A stretch of DNA of 64,000 nt from Microbacterium rhizomatis (GCF_008710745.1 NZ_VYSA01000001.1:1116001-1180000); one strand, 5' to 3'. Positions 51,909 to 61,900 are shown, counted from the stretch's first letter. Notes: generated by a model not told the origin, from the letters alone. Numbers and translations are program-made.

Positions 51909-54734
51909 CTAGCCGCGGGGCTTCTCGACCATCTCGGTCGTTTCGATCTCGTCGCCGATCTGGATGTCGTTGAACTTGCCGAGGCCGATACCGGCTTCGA
52001 AGTCCGTGCGCACCTCGGTGACGTCGTCCTTGAAGCGTCGCAGCGACTCGATGGCCAGGCCATCGGCCACCACCACGCCGTCGCGGATGACGCGAGCCTT
52101 CGCGTTTCGCGTGATCGTTCCCGACCGCACGATGACACCGGCGATGTTGCCGAACTTCGAGGAGCGGAACACCTCGCGGATCTCGGCGACACCCGACTGC
52201 ACCTCTTCGAACTCCGGCTTGAGCATGCCCTTGAGGGACTGCTCGACGTCGTCGATCGCGTTGTAGATGACCGAGTAGAACCGGATGTCGACGCCTTCGC
52301 GCGACGCCCGCTCGCGGGCCTTCGCATCCGGACGGACGTTGAAGCCGATGATGATCGCGTTGTCGATCGTCGCCAGGTTCACGTCGGACTCGGTCACCGC
52401 ACCGACACCGCGGTGGATGATGCGCAGCTGCACCGACTCGTCGACCTCGATCTTGAGGAGCGACTCCTCCAGCGCCTCGACGGCACCGGACACGTCGCCC
52501 TTGATGATGAGGTTGAGCGACTCGACCTTGCCCTCTTGCAGGGCACGGGTGAAGTCCTCGAGCGAGATGCGCTTGCGGGCCTTGGCCAGCTGAGCGTTGC
52601 GCTCGGCCGCTTCGCGCTTCTCGGCGATCTGACGGGCCAGACGGTCTTCCTCGGTGACGATGAACGTATCGCCCGCGCGCGGGACCGAGTTGAGGCCCTG
52701 CACCTGCACAGGACGCGAAGGAGCCGCCTCGAGCACGGCGTCGCCGTTCTCGTCCGCCATCGCCCGCACACGGCCGTAGGCCGTTCCTGCGACGATCGCA
52801 TCGCCGACCCGGAGCGTGCCCGACTGGATGAGCACCGTGGCGACCGAGCCGCGACCCTTGTCGAGCTTGGCCTCGATCGCGACGCCTCGCGCCGCCTTGT
52901 TCGGGTTGGCCGTGAGGTCCAGGCCCGCGTCGGCCGTCAGCAGCACCGCGTCCAGGAGGTCCTGGATGCCGATGTTGTTGCGGGCCGACACGTCGATGAA
53001 CATGACGTCTCCGCCGTACTCCTCGGCGACCAGACCGTACTCGGTGAGCTGCTGGCGCACCTTCGCCGGGTTGGCGTCGGGCTTGTCGATCTTGTTGACC
53101 GCGACCACGATCGGCACGTTCGCCGCCTGGGCGTGGTTGAGCGCCTCCACCGTCTGCGGCATGATCCCGTCGTCGGCGGCGACCACCAGGATCGCGAGGT
53201 CGGTGACCTGCGCACCACGGGCGCGCATGGCGGTGAACGCCTCGTGACCCGGAGTGTCGATGAAGGTGATCGCGCGATCGATGCCCTCGTGCTCGGTCCA
53301 GACCTGGTACGCACCGATGTGCTGCGTGATGCCGCCGGCCTCGCCCGCGACCACGTTGGTCTGGCGGATGGCGTCGAGCAGTCGCGTCTTACCGTGGTCG
53401 ACGTGACCCATGACGGTCACCACCGGCGGACGGATCTCGAGGTCGTCCTCGTTCTCGTCCTCCAGCTCGCGATCGAGGTCGAGGCCGAAGCTCTCCAGGA
53501 GCTCCTTGTCTTCGTCCTCGGGCGAGACCATCTGGATCTTGTAGCCGAGCTCGGCGCCGAGAACCTCGAACGTCGCCTCGTCCAGCGACTCGGTGGCCGT
53601 GGCCATCTCGCCGAGGTTGAAGAGGATCGTCACGAGGGTGCCGGGCTGCACCGTGTAGCCGGTGATCGTCTCGATCTTGTCGGCGAAGTCCGAGATCGAC
53701 GCGCCGCGGCGCATCCGGATGATCTCGCCGTTGCCGCGCGAGACGTTGACGCCGCCAACCGTCGGCGCATCCCTCATCTCGAATTCCTGGCGCTTCGCCC
53801 TGCGCGACTTGCGCTGCTTGGACTTGCCGCCGCCCTTGCCGAATGCACCGGCCGTGCCGCCGCCGGGTCCGCGACCGCGACCGCCGCCGCCACCGGGGCG
53901 ACCTGCGAAACCGCCGGCCGGAGCCGCACCCGGAGCACCCGGACGCTGGAAACCGCCACCCGCACCACCGGGGCGACCGGGACCACCCGGACGCTGCTGG
54001 AACGGGGCACCCGGACGACCTGCGCCACCGGGGCGACCCGGGCGCGCGCCGGGAGCACCCGGACGCGGCGCGCCGGGGCGAGGCGCCTGCGGGCGCGGGA
54101 TGTTGCCGGGGCTCGGAGCGGGACGCTGGCCCATGCCCTGGGCGCTCGCGAAGGGGTTGTTGCCCGGGCGCGGCCCCGCGGGGCGCTGACCCATGCCCTG
54201 GGCGCTCGCGAACGGGTTGTTACCCGGACGCGGTGCACCACCGGGGCGGGGAGCACCGGGAGTGGGCGCTCCTGCCGCTGCGTCCGCCGCGGGGGCGGAA
54301 GGCGCGGAAGCAGCAGGAGCAGCGGGGGCCGGCGCGGCGGGTGCAGCGGGCGCGGGAGCGGATGCGGCGGCTCGGGCCGGCTCGGGAGCGGACGGAGCAG
54401 GAGCCGACGGAGCGGGAGCCGCGGGTGCCGGAGCGCTCGTCGCCGGGGCGGCGGGCGCTGCCGGAGCCGGGGCGGCCGGAGCCGACGGGCGCACGGGGCC
54501 GGGGCGACCCGCCGGGCGCGCGGGAGCAGCGGACGCGGCCGGGGCGCTGGCGGCGGGCTTGGCCGCGCCATCCGCCTCGAGGGCGGCCCGAAGCTTGCGA
54601 GCCACGGGGGGCTCGATGGTCGATGAAGGACTCTTCACGAACTCGCCGAGCTCTTTCAGCTTGGCGAGGGCGATCTTGCTGTCGACTCCGAGCTCGGAGG
54701 CGATCTCATGAACGCGGGGTTTGGCGTTTGCCAC
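51909..54734 (-). CDS. infB: Translation initiation factor IF-2
   Basis: GTPase bringing fMet-tRNA to the 30S subunit; 941 residues. The N-terminal domain (1-60) is followed by ~270 residues of Ala/Pro- then Gly/Arg/Pro-rich linker, including a duplicated block [17 protein letters not shown]. The G domain has G1 [15 protein letters not shown]3 DTPGHEAF, G4 NKIDKPD and G5 SARNNIG; domains II-IV follow with [15 protein letters not shown] and the C-terminal fMet-binding domain. Start GTG 54734 has AGGAG five bases upstream. Co-transcribed with ylxR upstream and rbfA downstream. Confidence 0.97.
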   Translation of the reverse strand: MANAKPRVHEIASELGVDSKIALAKLKELGEFVKSPSSTIEPPVARKLRAALEADGAAKPAASAPAASAAPARPAGRPGPVRPSAPAAPAPAAPAAPATSAPAPAAPAPSAPAPSAPEPARAAASAPAPAAPAAPAPAAPAASAPSAPAADAAAGAPTPGAPRPGGAPRPGNNPFASAQGMGQRPAGPRPGNNPFASAQGMGQRPAPSPGNIPRPQAPRPGAPRPGAPGARPGRPGGAGRPGAPFQQRPGGPGRPGGAGGGFQRPGAPGAAPAGGFAGRPGGGGGRGRGPGGGTAGAFGKGGGKSKQRKSRRAKRQEFEMRDAPTVGGVNVSRGNGEIIRMRRGASISDFADKIETITGYTVQPGTLVTILFNLGEMATATESLDEATFEVLGAELGYKIQMVSPEDEDKELLESFGLDLDRELEDENEDDLEIRPPVVTVMGHVDHGKTRLLDAIRQTNVVAGEAGGITQHIGAYQVWTEHEGIDRAITFIDTPGHEAFTAMRARGAQVTDLAILVVAADDGIMPQTVEALNHAQAANVPIVVAVNKIDKPDANPAKVRQQLTEYGLVAEEYGGDVMFIDVSARNNIGIQDLLDAVLLTADAGLDLTANPNKAARGVAIEAKLDKGRGSVATVLIQSGTLRVGDAIVAGTAYGRVRAMADENGDAVLEAAPSRPVQVQGLNSVPRAGDTFIVTEEDRLARQIAEKREAAERNAQLAKARKRISLEDFTRALQEGKVESLNLIIKGDVSGAVEALEESLLKIEVDESVQLRIIHRGVGAVTESDVNLATIDNAIIIGFNVRPDAKARERASREGVDIRFYSVIYNAIDDVEQSLKGMLKPEFEEVQSGVAEIREVFRSSKFGNIAGVIVRSGTITRNAKARVIRDGVVVADGLAIESLRRFKDDVTEVRTDFEAGIGLGKFNDIQIGDEIETTEMVEKPRG
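54121..54233. repeat. Direct repeat, 53 bp at 60-bp period, in infB
   Basis: 54121-54173 and 54181-54233 differ at only a few bases and encode the duplicated [14 protein letters not shown] block of the IF-2 linker. Confidence 0.8.
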
Positions 54735-54787
54735 AATTCTCCTGTCTGGGGTCTACCCAGGCAGGGCAGACCGTTAGTTGAAGGGAC

Positions 54788-55060
54788 TCATTTCGAGCCG
54801 TTCACTTTGTTTCCATAGCCGTTCAGCCTGTTCTCTAACGTCTGCGAATCGAGAGGACCCGACACGCGCATTGCTCGCACGAAGGCGCGGCGCCGAAGGG
54901 CGGCATCCACGCACTCACGCGTCGGATGCACCCACGCGCCTCTTCCGGGCATCGTCGCCTTCTCATCGGGGATGAGGTGGGAATCGATGGCCACCACCCT
55001 GAGCAGGGCGGAGCGGGAAGCACGGGCGCGACAACCGACGCACGTTCGTACAGGTTCCAT
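54788..55060 (-). CDS. ylxR: YlxR (DUF448) RNA-binding protein
   Basis: 90-residue member of the YlxR/DUF448 family, a nucleoid- or RNA-associated protein always found between nusA and infB. Family signature EPVRTCVGCRARASRSALLRVV, then MPGRGAWVHPTRECVDAALRRRAFVRAMR. ATG 55060 preceded by GGAGGAGGGG. The gap to the nusA stop (51 nt) and to infB (53 nt) fits one operon. Confidence 0.94.
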   Translation of the reverse strand: MEPVRTCVGCRARASRSALLRVVAIDSHLIPDEKATMPGRGAWVHPTRECVDAALRRRAFVRAMRVSGPLDSQTLENRLNGYGNKVNGSK

Positions 55061-55111
55061 GTTACACCCCTCCTCCGTGCCGACTCCGCGAGGAGGTGGC
55101 ATGTGGAGCGC

Positions 55112-56101
55112 TCAGCCCTCTTCGAGAATGGAGTCCGGCTGGATGTCGATCTTCGCACCGGTGAGCTTGGCGGCGAGGCGGGCGTTCTGCCCCTCCTTGC
55201 CGATCGCCAGCGACAACTGGTAGTCGGGCACGAGCGCGCGAACGGCCTTCGACGAGGCATCCAGGATGAAGCTCGAAGTGACCTTCGCCGGGGAGAGGGC
55301 GTTCGCGACGAACTTCGCCAGCTCGGGGTTGTAGTCGACGATGTCGATCTTCTCGCCGCCGAGCTCTTCCGTCACGGCGCGCACGCGACGGCCGAGCTCG
55401 CCGATGCAGGCGCCCTTGGCGTTGATCGACGGGTCGGTGGCGCGAACGGCGACTTTACTGCGGTGGCCGGCCTCGCGGGCGAGCGAGACGATCTCGACGA
55501 GGCCCGATGCGATCTCGGGCACTTCCAGCGCGAAGAGCTTGCGGACGAGACCGGGGTGCGTGCGCGAGACGGTGATCTGCGGACCCTTCGTGCCCTTCGA
55601 CACCGACGTGACATACACCCTCAGCCGTGAGCCGTGCGGGTAGTCTTCACCCGCGACCTGCTCCTCGGGGGGAAGGATCGCCTCGACCGTGCCGAGGTCG
55701 ACGTGCACCATGCGAGGGTTCGGACCCTGCTGCACGATGCCTGCGACGATGTCGCCCTCTTTGCCGCGGAATTCTCCGAGCACGGCGTCATCGGCGATGT
55801 CGCGCAGCCTCTGGCTGATGACCTGCTTCGCGGCGAAGGCCGCAATGCGGCCGAAGTCGTCGGGAGTGGTCTCCTCCTCGCCGATGATCGCGCCCTCGTC
55901 ATCGAGGAGGGGCACGAAGACGGCGACATGGCCGGTCTTCTGGTCGATCTTCGCGCGAGCGCCCTCCGGGAGTTCACCGGTGGCGGAGGTGTGCCGGCCG
56001 TAGGCGGTCAGAATCGCCTGTTCGATGATGCGGACGAGTTCGTCGAAGGGTATCTCCTTCTCACGCTCGACCGTCCTCAGCAATCCGAGATCGATGTCCA
56101 C
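55112..56101 (-). CDS. nusA: Transcription termination/antitermination factor NusA
   Basis: RNA-polymerase-binding elongation factor of 329 residues: N-terminal domain with MDIDLGLLRTVEREKEIPFDELVRIIEQAILTAY-type sequence (1-120), S1 domain (about 130-195, VAGIVQQGPNPRMVHVDLG), then two KH domains (KGACIGELGRRVRAV and LSLAIGKEGQNARLAA). The acidic C-terminal repeats of proteobacterial NusA are absent, as usual in Actinobacteria. First gene of the operon here: no rimP precedes it, and the next gene upstream is divergent. ATG 56101 kept although the ribosome site is modest. Confidence 0.95.
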   Translation of the reverse strand: MDIDLGLLRTVEREKEIPFDELVRIIEQAILTAYGRHTSATGELPEGARAKIDQKTGHVAVFVPLLDDEGAIIGEEETTPDDFGRIAAFAAKQVISQRLRDIADDAVLGEFRGKEGDIVAGIVQQGPNPRMVHVDLGTVEAILPPEEQVAGEDYPHGSRLRVYVTSVSKGTKGPQITVSRTHPGLVRKLFALEVPEIASGLVEIVSLAREAGHRSKVAVRATDPSINAKGACIGELGRRVRAVTEELGGEKIDIVDYNPELAKFVANALSPAKVTSSFILDASSKAVRALVPDYQLSLAIGKEGQNARLAAKLTGAKIDIQPDSILEEG

Positions 56102-56244
56102 AGTGGCCCTCCATATTCAGCTCTCGCCGGCGCGTCCTACCCGCCGGCATCCCCCCTACGTTACCGGATGTGCGCCGGGTCGAGCCCGGATCGAATCCAC
56201 GTCAAGCCCCCGCCCAGGACGGCGCGTCGGTCTAGGGTGACGTC

Positions 56245-57105
56245 GTGGCCCCTCTGGACTCTGTGAAGAACACCGCCAAGAATGCCGCGCGGACGGCGGA
56301 GTCGAGCAAGGCCTTCGAGGTGACCGCGCGCGCGGGGTATGCCGCGAACGGCGTTGTGCACATCCTCATCGGGGTCATCGTGATCGCCCTCGCACTCGGC
56401 GGTGAGGGCCAGAGCGACCAATCCGGAGCGTTGAAGGCGATCGCCGGCGCCCCCTTCGGCTTCGTCGCGCTGTGGGTGCTCGCTGTCGCGCTCGGCGCGC
56501 TCGGGCTGTGGCACGCGCTGGAAGGCTTCCTCGTGCGTGCGGCGCCCGGCGCGGGTGGTGGGGCGTCCGAGACGGCGAAGAAGCAGGGTTCGAAGTGGGG
56601 TCGTCGACTGTCGGAATGGGGCCAGGGCCTGGTGTTCATCGCGCTCGGCGTCATCGCGGCATCGGTCGCCCTCGGAGCGAAGGTGAATAGCAGTGACCAG
56701 TCCGCCCAGGATGCGAGCCGCAGTCTGCTCTCGGTTCCCGGGGGCCCCTTCGTGCTGGGGCTGATCGGTCTCGGGATCGGGATCGGCGGGATCGCGTTCA
56801 TCGTGATGGGCGTCATGCGCAGTTTCGAGAAGAAGATGAGCATCCCCTCGGGTGGAATCGGCCCGGCGGTGAAAGGACTGGGGATCGTCGGGTACATCGC
56901 AAAGGGGATCGCTTTGGCCATCGTCGGGATCCTGCTGCTCGTGGCCGCCGTGAAGGTCGACCCGAACGCGGCGGGCGGGCTGGATGCCGCGTTCGATGCA
57001 CTGCTCGCTCTCCCCTACGGCCCATGGCTCGCGGGCACTGTGGGCGTCGGGCTCATCGCCTACGGGGTGTTCTGCTTCTTCCGGGCCCGGTTCGCCCGGC
57101 TCTGA
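56245..57105 (+). CDS. DUF1206 membrane protein
   Basis: 286-residue membrane protein with three DUF1206 repeats (about 28-100, 118-190 and 210-283), each with two hydrophobic helices and starting AGYAANGVVHILIG-like, WGQGLVFIALGV and GYIAKGIALAIVG. Function unknown. Start GTG 56245 lies 6 nt after TAGGGT without a ribosome site (leaderless type). It sits where rimP is expected in other actinobacterial genomes but on the opposite strand. Confidence 0.88.
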   Translation: MAPLDSVKNTAKNAARTAESSKAFEVTARAGYAANGVVHILIGVIVIALALGGEGQSDQSGALKAIAGAPFGFVALWVLAVALGALGLWHALEGFLVRAAPGAGGGASETAKKQGSKWGRRLSEWGQGLVFIALGVIAASVALGAKVNSSDQSAQDASRSLLSVPGGPFVLGLIGLGIGIGGIAFIVMGVMRSFEKKMSIPSGGIGPAVKGLGIVGYIAKGIALAIVGILLLVAAVKVDPNAAGGLDAAFDALLALPYGPWLAGTVGVGLIAYGVFCFFRARFARL

Positions 57106-57199
57106 CTCTGTCCGCCCTCCCGGCGCTCGCCATCTATGGCGTGACATCCGCACTGTCAATCCCCTGCCGTTCCGAGCCTCGCGGGGCGAACGTGGTGTC

Positions 57200-57703
57200 A
57201 TGACTGAACTGACCGGAACAGACGCGCTCGCCCGCGTGAAAGAGCTCGTCGAAGACATCGACTTCACGATGCTCACCACCCAGGACGACGACGGCAACCT
57301 CGTCAGCCGCCCGATGAGCACACGCCAGATGGACGCGAGCGGCGACATCTGGTTCTTCACTGCCGAGGACTCGGAGAAGGTCGAAGAGGCCACGTCCCAC
57401 CGCGACGTCGGGCTGTCGTACTGCGATGCCAAGGGCATGCGATACGTCTCGGTGGCCGGACGCGCGAGCGTCGTGCACGACACCGCGAAGATGCAAGAGC
57501 TCTACACGCCCTCGCTCGACATCTGGTTCGAGGAGGGGCTCGAGACCCCGGGTATCGCCCTGCTCAAGGTCACACCGGTCGAGACCGAGTTCTGGGAGCC
57601 GTCCAAGGGCAAGGTGGCCATGGCCGCCGGCATGCTGAAGGCCTTCGTGACCAAGGACACGCCCGACGACGACATCATGAACCACGGCAAGATCAGCTGC
57701 TGA
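57200..57703 (+). CDS. Pyridoxamine 5'-phosphate oxidase family protein (general stress protein 26-like)
   Basis: 167-residue split-barrel flavin-binding protein: DIDFTMLTTQDDDGNLVSRPMSTRQMDASGDIWFFT contains the FMN phosphate-binding Arg region, followed by DVGLSYCDAKGMRYVSVAGRASVV. This matches the general-stress-protein-26 subgroup rather than true PdxH. Cofactor could be FMN or F420. Its 3' end is followed by a long palindromic repeat, converging on proS. Confidence 0.88.
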   Translation: MTELTGTDALARVKELVEDIDFTMLTTQDDDGNLVSRPMSTRQMDASGDIWFFTAEDSEKVEEATSHRDVGLSYCDAKGMRYVSVAGRASVVHDTAKMQELYTPSLDIWFEEGLETPGIALLKVTPVETEFWEPSKGKVAMAAGMLKAFVTKDTPDDDIMNHGKISC

Positions 57704-57720
57704 GGCGCCGGCGTCCGGTC

Positions 57721-57796
57721 GTACGTCGGAGGATCACGGCAATGTCGGAGGATTTCCCTGGAAACCCTCCGACATGCGGCTGATTCTCCGACGTAC
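57721..57796. repeat. Palindromic intergenic repeat, family 2, copy 1
   Basis: TCGGAGGAT at 57726 and again at 57745 (19-bp step), then inverted ACCCTCCGA (57764-57772) and ATTCTCCGA (57783-57791), also 19 apart. Outer ends GTACGTCGGAG/CTCCGACGTAC pair perfectly. Between convergent genes. Confidence 0.82.
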
Positions 57797-57813
57797 GGAT
57801 GCTGCACAGTGGG

Positions 57814-59583
57814 TCAGCGCGCCCTCAGGCGCTGCGCGACCTCGGCCACAGGGACGACCTCGCGGTCGCCGGTGCGGCGGTCCCAGAGCTCGACCTGGCC
57901 TTCGGCCGCTGCGCGGCCGACGATGACGATCTTCGGCACGCCTACGATCTCGGCGTCGCCGAACTTCACGCCGGGCGAGACCTTCGGCCGATCGTCGTAG
58001 AGGACGTCGAGCCCGGCTGCCTCGAGTTCGGCCGACAACGCCTCGGCGACGTCGAACACGACGGCATCCCTCCCCGCCGCCACGATGTGCACGTCGAACG
58101 GCGCGACCGAGGCGGGCCAGATGAGGCCCTTCTCGTCGTTGTTGAGCTCGGCGATGATTGCGAGGATGCGGGTCACGCCGATGCCGTACGAGCCCATCGT
58201 CACGGTGACGAGCTTGCCGTTCTCGTCGAGCACCTTCAGTCCCAGCGCCTCGGCGTACTTGCGGCCGAGCTGGAACACATGCCCGATCTCCATGCCGCGC
58301 GCGAGTTCGACGGGCCCGGACCCATCGGGCGCCGGGTCACCGGCGCGCACGGTGGAGACTTCGACGTACCCGTCTGCCGTGAAGTCGCGCCCGGCGACGA
58401 GCGAGTGCACGTGCATCTGGTCGATGTTGGCACCCGTGATCCACGAGGTGCCGTCGACGACCCGCGGATCCAGCAGATACCGGATGCCGGTGGCCGACTC
58501 TTCGCCGAGGATCGCACCCGTCTCGGACCAGGGCCCGATGTACCCCTTCACGAGGAGAGGGTTGCGCTCGAAGTCCTCGGGAGTCGCCTGCTCGACCTCT
58601 GCCGGGGCGAACGCGACCTCGACCCGCTTGTCGTCGACGTCGCGGTCACCGGGAAGACCCACGATGACGAGCTCACGGGTTCCATCGAGGTGGGTGAGGG
58701 CGAGGACCACGTTCTTGAGCGTGTCGGCAGCGGTGAAATCGCCGCCCTCCGGAGCGCTGAGGACCGCGTTGGCGTGGTCGACCAGCGTCTGGATCGTCGG
58801 AGTGTTCGGCGAGTCGAAGATCACGGTTTCCGCAAGCCCGTCGAACGGAATGGGCTCCGGCACGACGGTCGTGAACGCCTCGACGTTGGCGGCGTAGCCG
58901 CCGGCCGAACGGACGAAGGTGTCTTCGCCGATCGGGGTGGGGTGCAGGAACTCCTCGGACCGCGATCCGCCCATGGCCCCGGCATCCGCCTGCACGATCA
59001 CGTACTCGAGCCCGAGGCGCTGGAAGATGCGCTCGTACGCGTCTCGCTGACTCATGTACGAGGCATCCAGGCCCGCGTCCGTGTAGTCGAACGAGTAGGC
59101 GTCCTTCATCGTGAACTCGCGGCCACGCAGGAGACCGGCGCGCGGACGCGCCTCATCGCGATACTTGTCTTGGATCTGATAGATCGACAGGGGCAGGTCT
59201 TTGTACGAGTTGTACAGGTCTTTCACGAGCAGCGTGAAGACCTCTTCGTGCGTCGGCGCGAGGAGGTAGTCGGCGTCCTTGCGGTCCTTGAGGCGGAAGA
59301 TGCCGTCGCCGTACTCCTCCCACCGGCCGGTGACCTCGTAGGGCTCGCGCGGGAGCAGCGCGGGGAAGTGCACTTCGTACGCCCCCGCGTTCGTCATCTC
59401 TTCGCGGATGATCGTCTCGATCTTGGCCTTCACCCGCAGGCCGAGCGGCAGCCACGCGAAGATCCCCGGCGCCTGGCGACGGATGTAGCCGGCGCGGACG
59501 AGCCACCGGTGCGAGGCGACCTCGGCGTCGGAGGGGTCCTCACGGAGCGTGCGGAGGAAGAAGTGCGAGAGACGGGTAACCAC
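57814..59583 (-). CDS. proS: Proline--tRNA ligase (bacterial type, with editing domain)
   Basis: Class II aminoacyl-tRNA synthetase, about 589 residues. Motif 1 around [26 protein letters not shown], motif 2 in [26 protein letters not shown], the INS editing domain (about 225-385, with [19 protein letters not shown]), motif 3 in [12 protein letters not shown] and the anticodon-binding domain (about 490-580). Start GTG 59583 gives the family N-terminus V(M)[21 protein letters not shown] lies 8 nt upstream, so leaderless translation is possible. Stands apart from nusA by two plus-strand genes. Confidence 0.95.
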   Translation of the reverse strand: MVTRLSHFFLRTLREDPSDAEVASHRWLVRAGYIRRQAPGIFAWLPLGLRVKAKIETIIREEMTNAGAYEVHFPALLPREPYEVTGRWEEYGDGIFRLKDRKDADYLLAPTHEEVFTLLVKDLYNSYKDLPLSIYQIQDKYRDEARPRAGLLRGREFTMKDAYSFDYTDAGLDASYMSQRDAYERIFQRLGLEYVIVQADAGAMGGSRSEEFLHPTPIGEDTFVRSAGGYAANVEAFTTVVPEPIPFDGLAETVIFDSPNTPTIQTLVDHANAVLSAPEGGDFTAADTLKNVVLALTHLDGTRELVIVGLPGDRDVDDKRVEVAFAPAEVEQATPEDFERNPLLVKGYIGPWSETGAILGEESATGIRYLLDPRVVDGTSWITGANIDQMHVHSLVAGRDFTADGYVEVSTVRAGDPAPDGSGPVELARGMEIGHVFQLGRKYAEALGLKVLDENGKLVTVTMGSYGIGVTRILAIIAELNNDEKGLIWPASVAPFDVHIVAAGRDAVVFDVAEALSAELEAAGLDVLYDDRPKVSPGVKFGDAEIVGVPKIVIVGRAAAEGQVELWDRRTGDREVVPVAEVAQRLRAR

Positions 59584-59688
59584 AAGAGCCAAGTCTACGG
59601 ATGCGGCGAGTGCGCGCTGCGACTCGATCGAGGGCCTCGCCCACACCCCAGACGGCGCAGTACTCAGAAGATGACGGCGGCAGGACGA

Positions 59689-59723
59689 GTCCGACCGCGG
59701 GGATCACGCCCCCGCGGTCGGAC
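59689..59723 (-). terminator. Terminator hairpin after secreted protein gene
   Basis: Perfect 14-bp stem (59689-59702 with 59710-59723), 7-nt loop, 33 nt beyond the stop of the gene at 59757. Confidence 0.8.
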
Positions 59724-59756
59724 CGGCGCCCACCGCGGGAGCGTGATCGTGGAGCC

Positions 59757-60146
59757 TTAGTTCGGGGTGGGCGCCGCGGACGTGGGAGTGACCCCCGTCG
59801 ACGGAGTCACCTCATCGGAGCCTGCCGGGTCCTGGAGATACCCCTGATTCAGGTCGGAGGTCCACACGAGATTCACGTTGCCCTCGAGGCTCTGCGGCAG
59901 GAAGTCGAACGATACCCCGCCCGAGTCGTCCGTGCCGACCGAGACCCCGAGCGGCTGGCCCGCACGGCGCTCGAGATCGGCGATCGAGATGAGCCCCTCG
60001 GACTCGCTGGTCGTTCCTTCGGCAGTGCTGCTGGTCGGGGCGGGGGCCGCCGTAGCCGCGGATGCGGGCACGGCGCATGCCACCGCAGCGGCTGCACTGA
60101 GGGAGAGACCAAGCCCGAGGGCGATAACCTTCTTTGTCGCGTTCAT
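59757..60146 (-). CDS. Small secreted protein
   Basis: 129-residue exported protein of unknown function. Signal peptide ATKKVIALGLGLSLSAAAAVACAVPASA, then a Thr/Ser/Ala-rich stretch, a short folded region (LISIADLERRAGQPLGVSVG...SFDFLPQSLEGNVNLVWTSD) and a Thr/Pro-rich tail. A single Cys lies inside the signal peptide, so it is not a lipoprotein of the usual lipobox kind. It is not clearly related to the two-cysteine proteins, but shares their promoter motif exactly at the same distance from the ATG. Confidence 0.7.
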   Translation of the reverse strand: MNATKKVIALGLGLSLSAAAAVACAVPASAATAAPAPTSSTAEGTTSESEGLISIADLERRAGQPLGVSVGTDDSGGVSFDFLPQSLEGNVNLVWTSDLNQGYLQDPAGSDEVTPSTGVTPTSAAPTPN

Positions 60147-60152
60147 GTCAGT

Positions 60153-60164
60153 AGTATATCAGTA
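60153..60164 (-). promoter_or_regulatory. Extended -10 promoter of a secreted protein gene
   Basis: Minus strand TACTGATATACT: TGn + TATACT, ending 6 nt before the ATG at 60146. Matches the 15.36 kb promoter in 10 of 12 positions and in spacing. Confidence 0.65.
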
Positions 60165-60217
60165 CACAACAGATGACACAAACGCTCGCCAACGTCGCGG
60201 AGTCACGCTCCTTCGGC

Positions 60218-60772
60218 TCAGCCGCCATCCGGGACCAGAGCGGGCAGCCCGTCGATCGACCGCGCGTTCTTCTGTGCCTGGTAGCGCTCGAGGCCATCCG
60301 GGCCCTTCTTCTCTGCCCACGGTCGCATGATGTCGCGGTCGGCGACGAAGTCCATCTGCGGCACGCCCCAGCCGCACGAGTCCGAGATGCGGTCCAGGTC
60401 GACGACGACGACCGCTCGAGCGCCGAGATGATCGGGATGCTCAGCCTGGACCAGCTCGAAAAGCGGGTCACCCGGAAGGGCGAGCCGGCCCGTCCCATGC
60501 AGACGCACGATGCGCGGCCGGGCGTCGAAAGAGCAGAACATGAGGCAGATCCGCCCGTTCTCGCGCACGTGCGCGATCGTCTCGGCGCCGCTGCCGGTGA
60601 GGTCGAGCCATGCCACCGAGTGTGGATCGAGGATGCTGAGCGAGTCCAGGCCGCGTGGCGAGATGTTGACGTGTCCCTCGGCCGCCAGGGGCGCCGTGCC
60701 CACGAAGAACATGTGCTGCGCCGTGATCCAGCCGGCGAGTGTGTCATCGATCCCGTCGAAGGTCTTTCCCAT
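60218..60772 (-). CDS. Pyridoxamine 5'-phosphate oxidase family protein
   Basis: 184-residue split-barrel flavoprotein: MFFVGTAPLAAEGHVNISPRGLDSLSIL contains the flavin phosphate site (N-x-S-P-R/K-G), then VRENGRICLMFCSFDARPRIVRLHGTGRL. The NISPRG motif is typical of a subgroup of unknown substrate. TAGGCT ends 6 nt before the ATG (leaderless type). Confidence 0.86.
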   Translation of the reverse strand: MGKTFDGIDDTLAGWITAQHMFFVGTAPLAAEGHVNISPRGLDSLSILDPHSVAWLDLTGSGAETIAHVRENGRICLMFCSFDARPRIVRLHGTGRLALPGDPLFELVQAEHPDHLGARAVVVVDLDRISDSCGWGVPQMDFVADRDIMRPWAEKKGPDGLERYQAQKNARSIDGLPALVPDGG

Positions 60773-60825
60773 GGGCCGAGCCTACGCACTCCACGCCGAC
60801 CGATCGACGCAGGCGATGCGTGCGG

Positions 60826-61833
60826 CTACCGGAACAGGCCGCTGTAGGCGTTGAGGGCGAGCTGGCCGCCCAGGTGGGCGTAGAGCACGTTGCTCGCCGC
60901 CGGGATCTCGCGCGAGCGCACCAGGTCGATCAGGCCGGCCAGCGACTTGCCCTCGTAGACGGGGTCGGTGATCATCGCCTCCAGCGAGCCGCCGAGGCGG
61001 ATCGCGTCGAGGGTGCTTTCGACCGGAATGCCGTACAGATCACCCGCCCACCCCTCGAGGATCGTGATCTCGTCGTCACGCAGGTCGCGCCCGAGGCCGA
61101 TCAGCTCGGCGGTGTGCCGGGCGATGCGCTCCACCTGGGCGCGGGTCTTGTCGATCGTGGCGGACGCGTCGATGCCGATCACGCGACGCGAGCGATCCTG
61201 GCCGGCGAAGCCGGCGATCATGCCGGCGTGCGTCGACCCCGTCACGGTGCAGACGATGATCGTGTCGAAGAAGACGCCCAGCTCGCGCTCCTGCTGCTCC
61301 ACCTCGTAGGCCCAGTTGGCGAAGCCGAGGCCACCGAGGGGGTGTTCGGATGCTCCGGCGGGGATCGCGTAGGGCTTTCCGCCCTCGGCGATGACCTCGT
61401 CGATCGCCTGCTGCCAGCTCGAGCGGATGCCGATGTCGAAACCGGCGGAGTCGAGTGTGACCTTGGCGCCCATGATCCGCGACAGCTGGATGTTTCCCAC
61501 CCGATCACTCAGGGGGTCGGGCCAGTCGACCCAGTTCTCCTGCACGAGGCGCGCCTTCAGCCCGAGCTTGGCGGCGACCGCGGCGACCTGACGCGTGTGA
61601 TTGGACTGGTAGCCGCCGATCGACACGAGCGTGTCGGCGCCCTGGGCCAGAGCATCCGGCACCAGGTACTCGAGCTTGCGCACCTTGTTGCCGCCGAACG
61701 CGAGGCCGCTGTTGACGTCTTCGCGCTTGGCCCACACCTGGGCGCCGCCGAGGTGCTGCGTCAGCCGAGGCAGGTGCTGGATCGGGCTCGGCCCAAAGGT
61801 GAGGGGGTAGCGCTCGAAGTCGGTGATGGCCAT
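60826..61833 (-). CDS. acdS: 1-Aminocyclopropane-1-carboxylate deaminase
   Basis: PLP enzyme (335 residues) cleaving ACC, the plant ethylene precursor, to 2-oxobutyrate and ammonia. PLP-binding Lys in [33 protein letters not shown] and the phosphate loop [10 protein letters not shown] are intact. The two residues that separate true ACC deaminase from D-cysteine desulfhydrase, Glu in DPVYEGKS and Leu in VLYAHLGG, are both present. ATG 61833 has AAAGGA upstream. Divergent from a GntR regulator with a palindrome between them. Confidence 0.93.
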   Translation of the reverse strand: MAITDFERYPLTFGPSPIQHLPRLTQHLGGAQVWAKREDVNSGLAFGGNKVRKLEYLVPDALAQGADTLVSIGGYQSNHTRQVAAVAAKLGLKARLVQENWVDWPDPLSDRVGNIQLSRIMGAKVTLDSAGFDIGIRSSWQQAIDEVIAEGGKPYAIPAGASEHPLGGLGFANWAYEVEQQERELGVFFDTIIVCTVTGSTHAGMIAGFAGQDRSRRVIGIDASATIDKTRAQVERIARHTAELIGLGRDLRDDEITILEGWAGDLYGIPVESTLDAIRLGGSLEAMITDPVYEGKSLAGLIDLVRSREIPAASNVLYAHLGGQLALNAYSGLFR

Positions 61834-61887
61834 GGTCGTCCTTTTCGCTGGGCGAGATCGTGTGCGCCACGCTATCGCAACATGTTG

Positions 61888-61900
61888 GATATTGCATATC
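61888..61900. promoter_or_regulatory. Candidate GntR operator between acdS and its regulator
   Basis: Perfect 13-bp palindrome GATATTGCATATC in the divergent gap, 48 nt before the regulator ATG and 55 nt before the acdS ATG. The form matches operators of FCD-type GntR proteins. Confidence 0.6.

Noticed and set aside
51855-54626. 923-residue open frame on the plus strand
   Set aside because: Antisense shadow of infB created by high GC third positions; its composition (His/Arg/Asp-rich, no domain) is not protein-like, and infB is certain.
57799-59760. 653-residue open frame on the plus strand
   Set aside because: Antisense of proS; no motif, composition typical of shadow frames.
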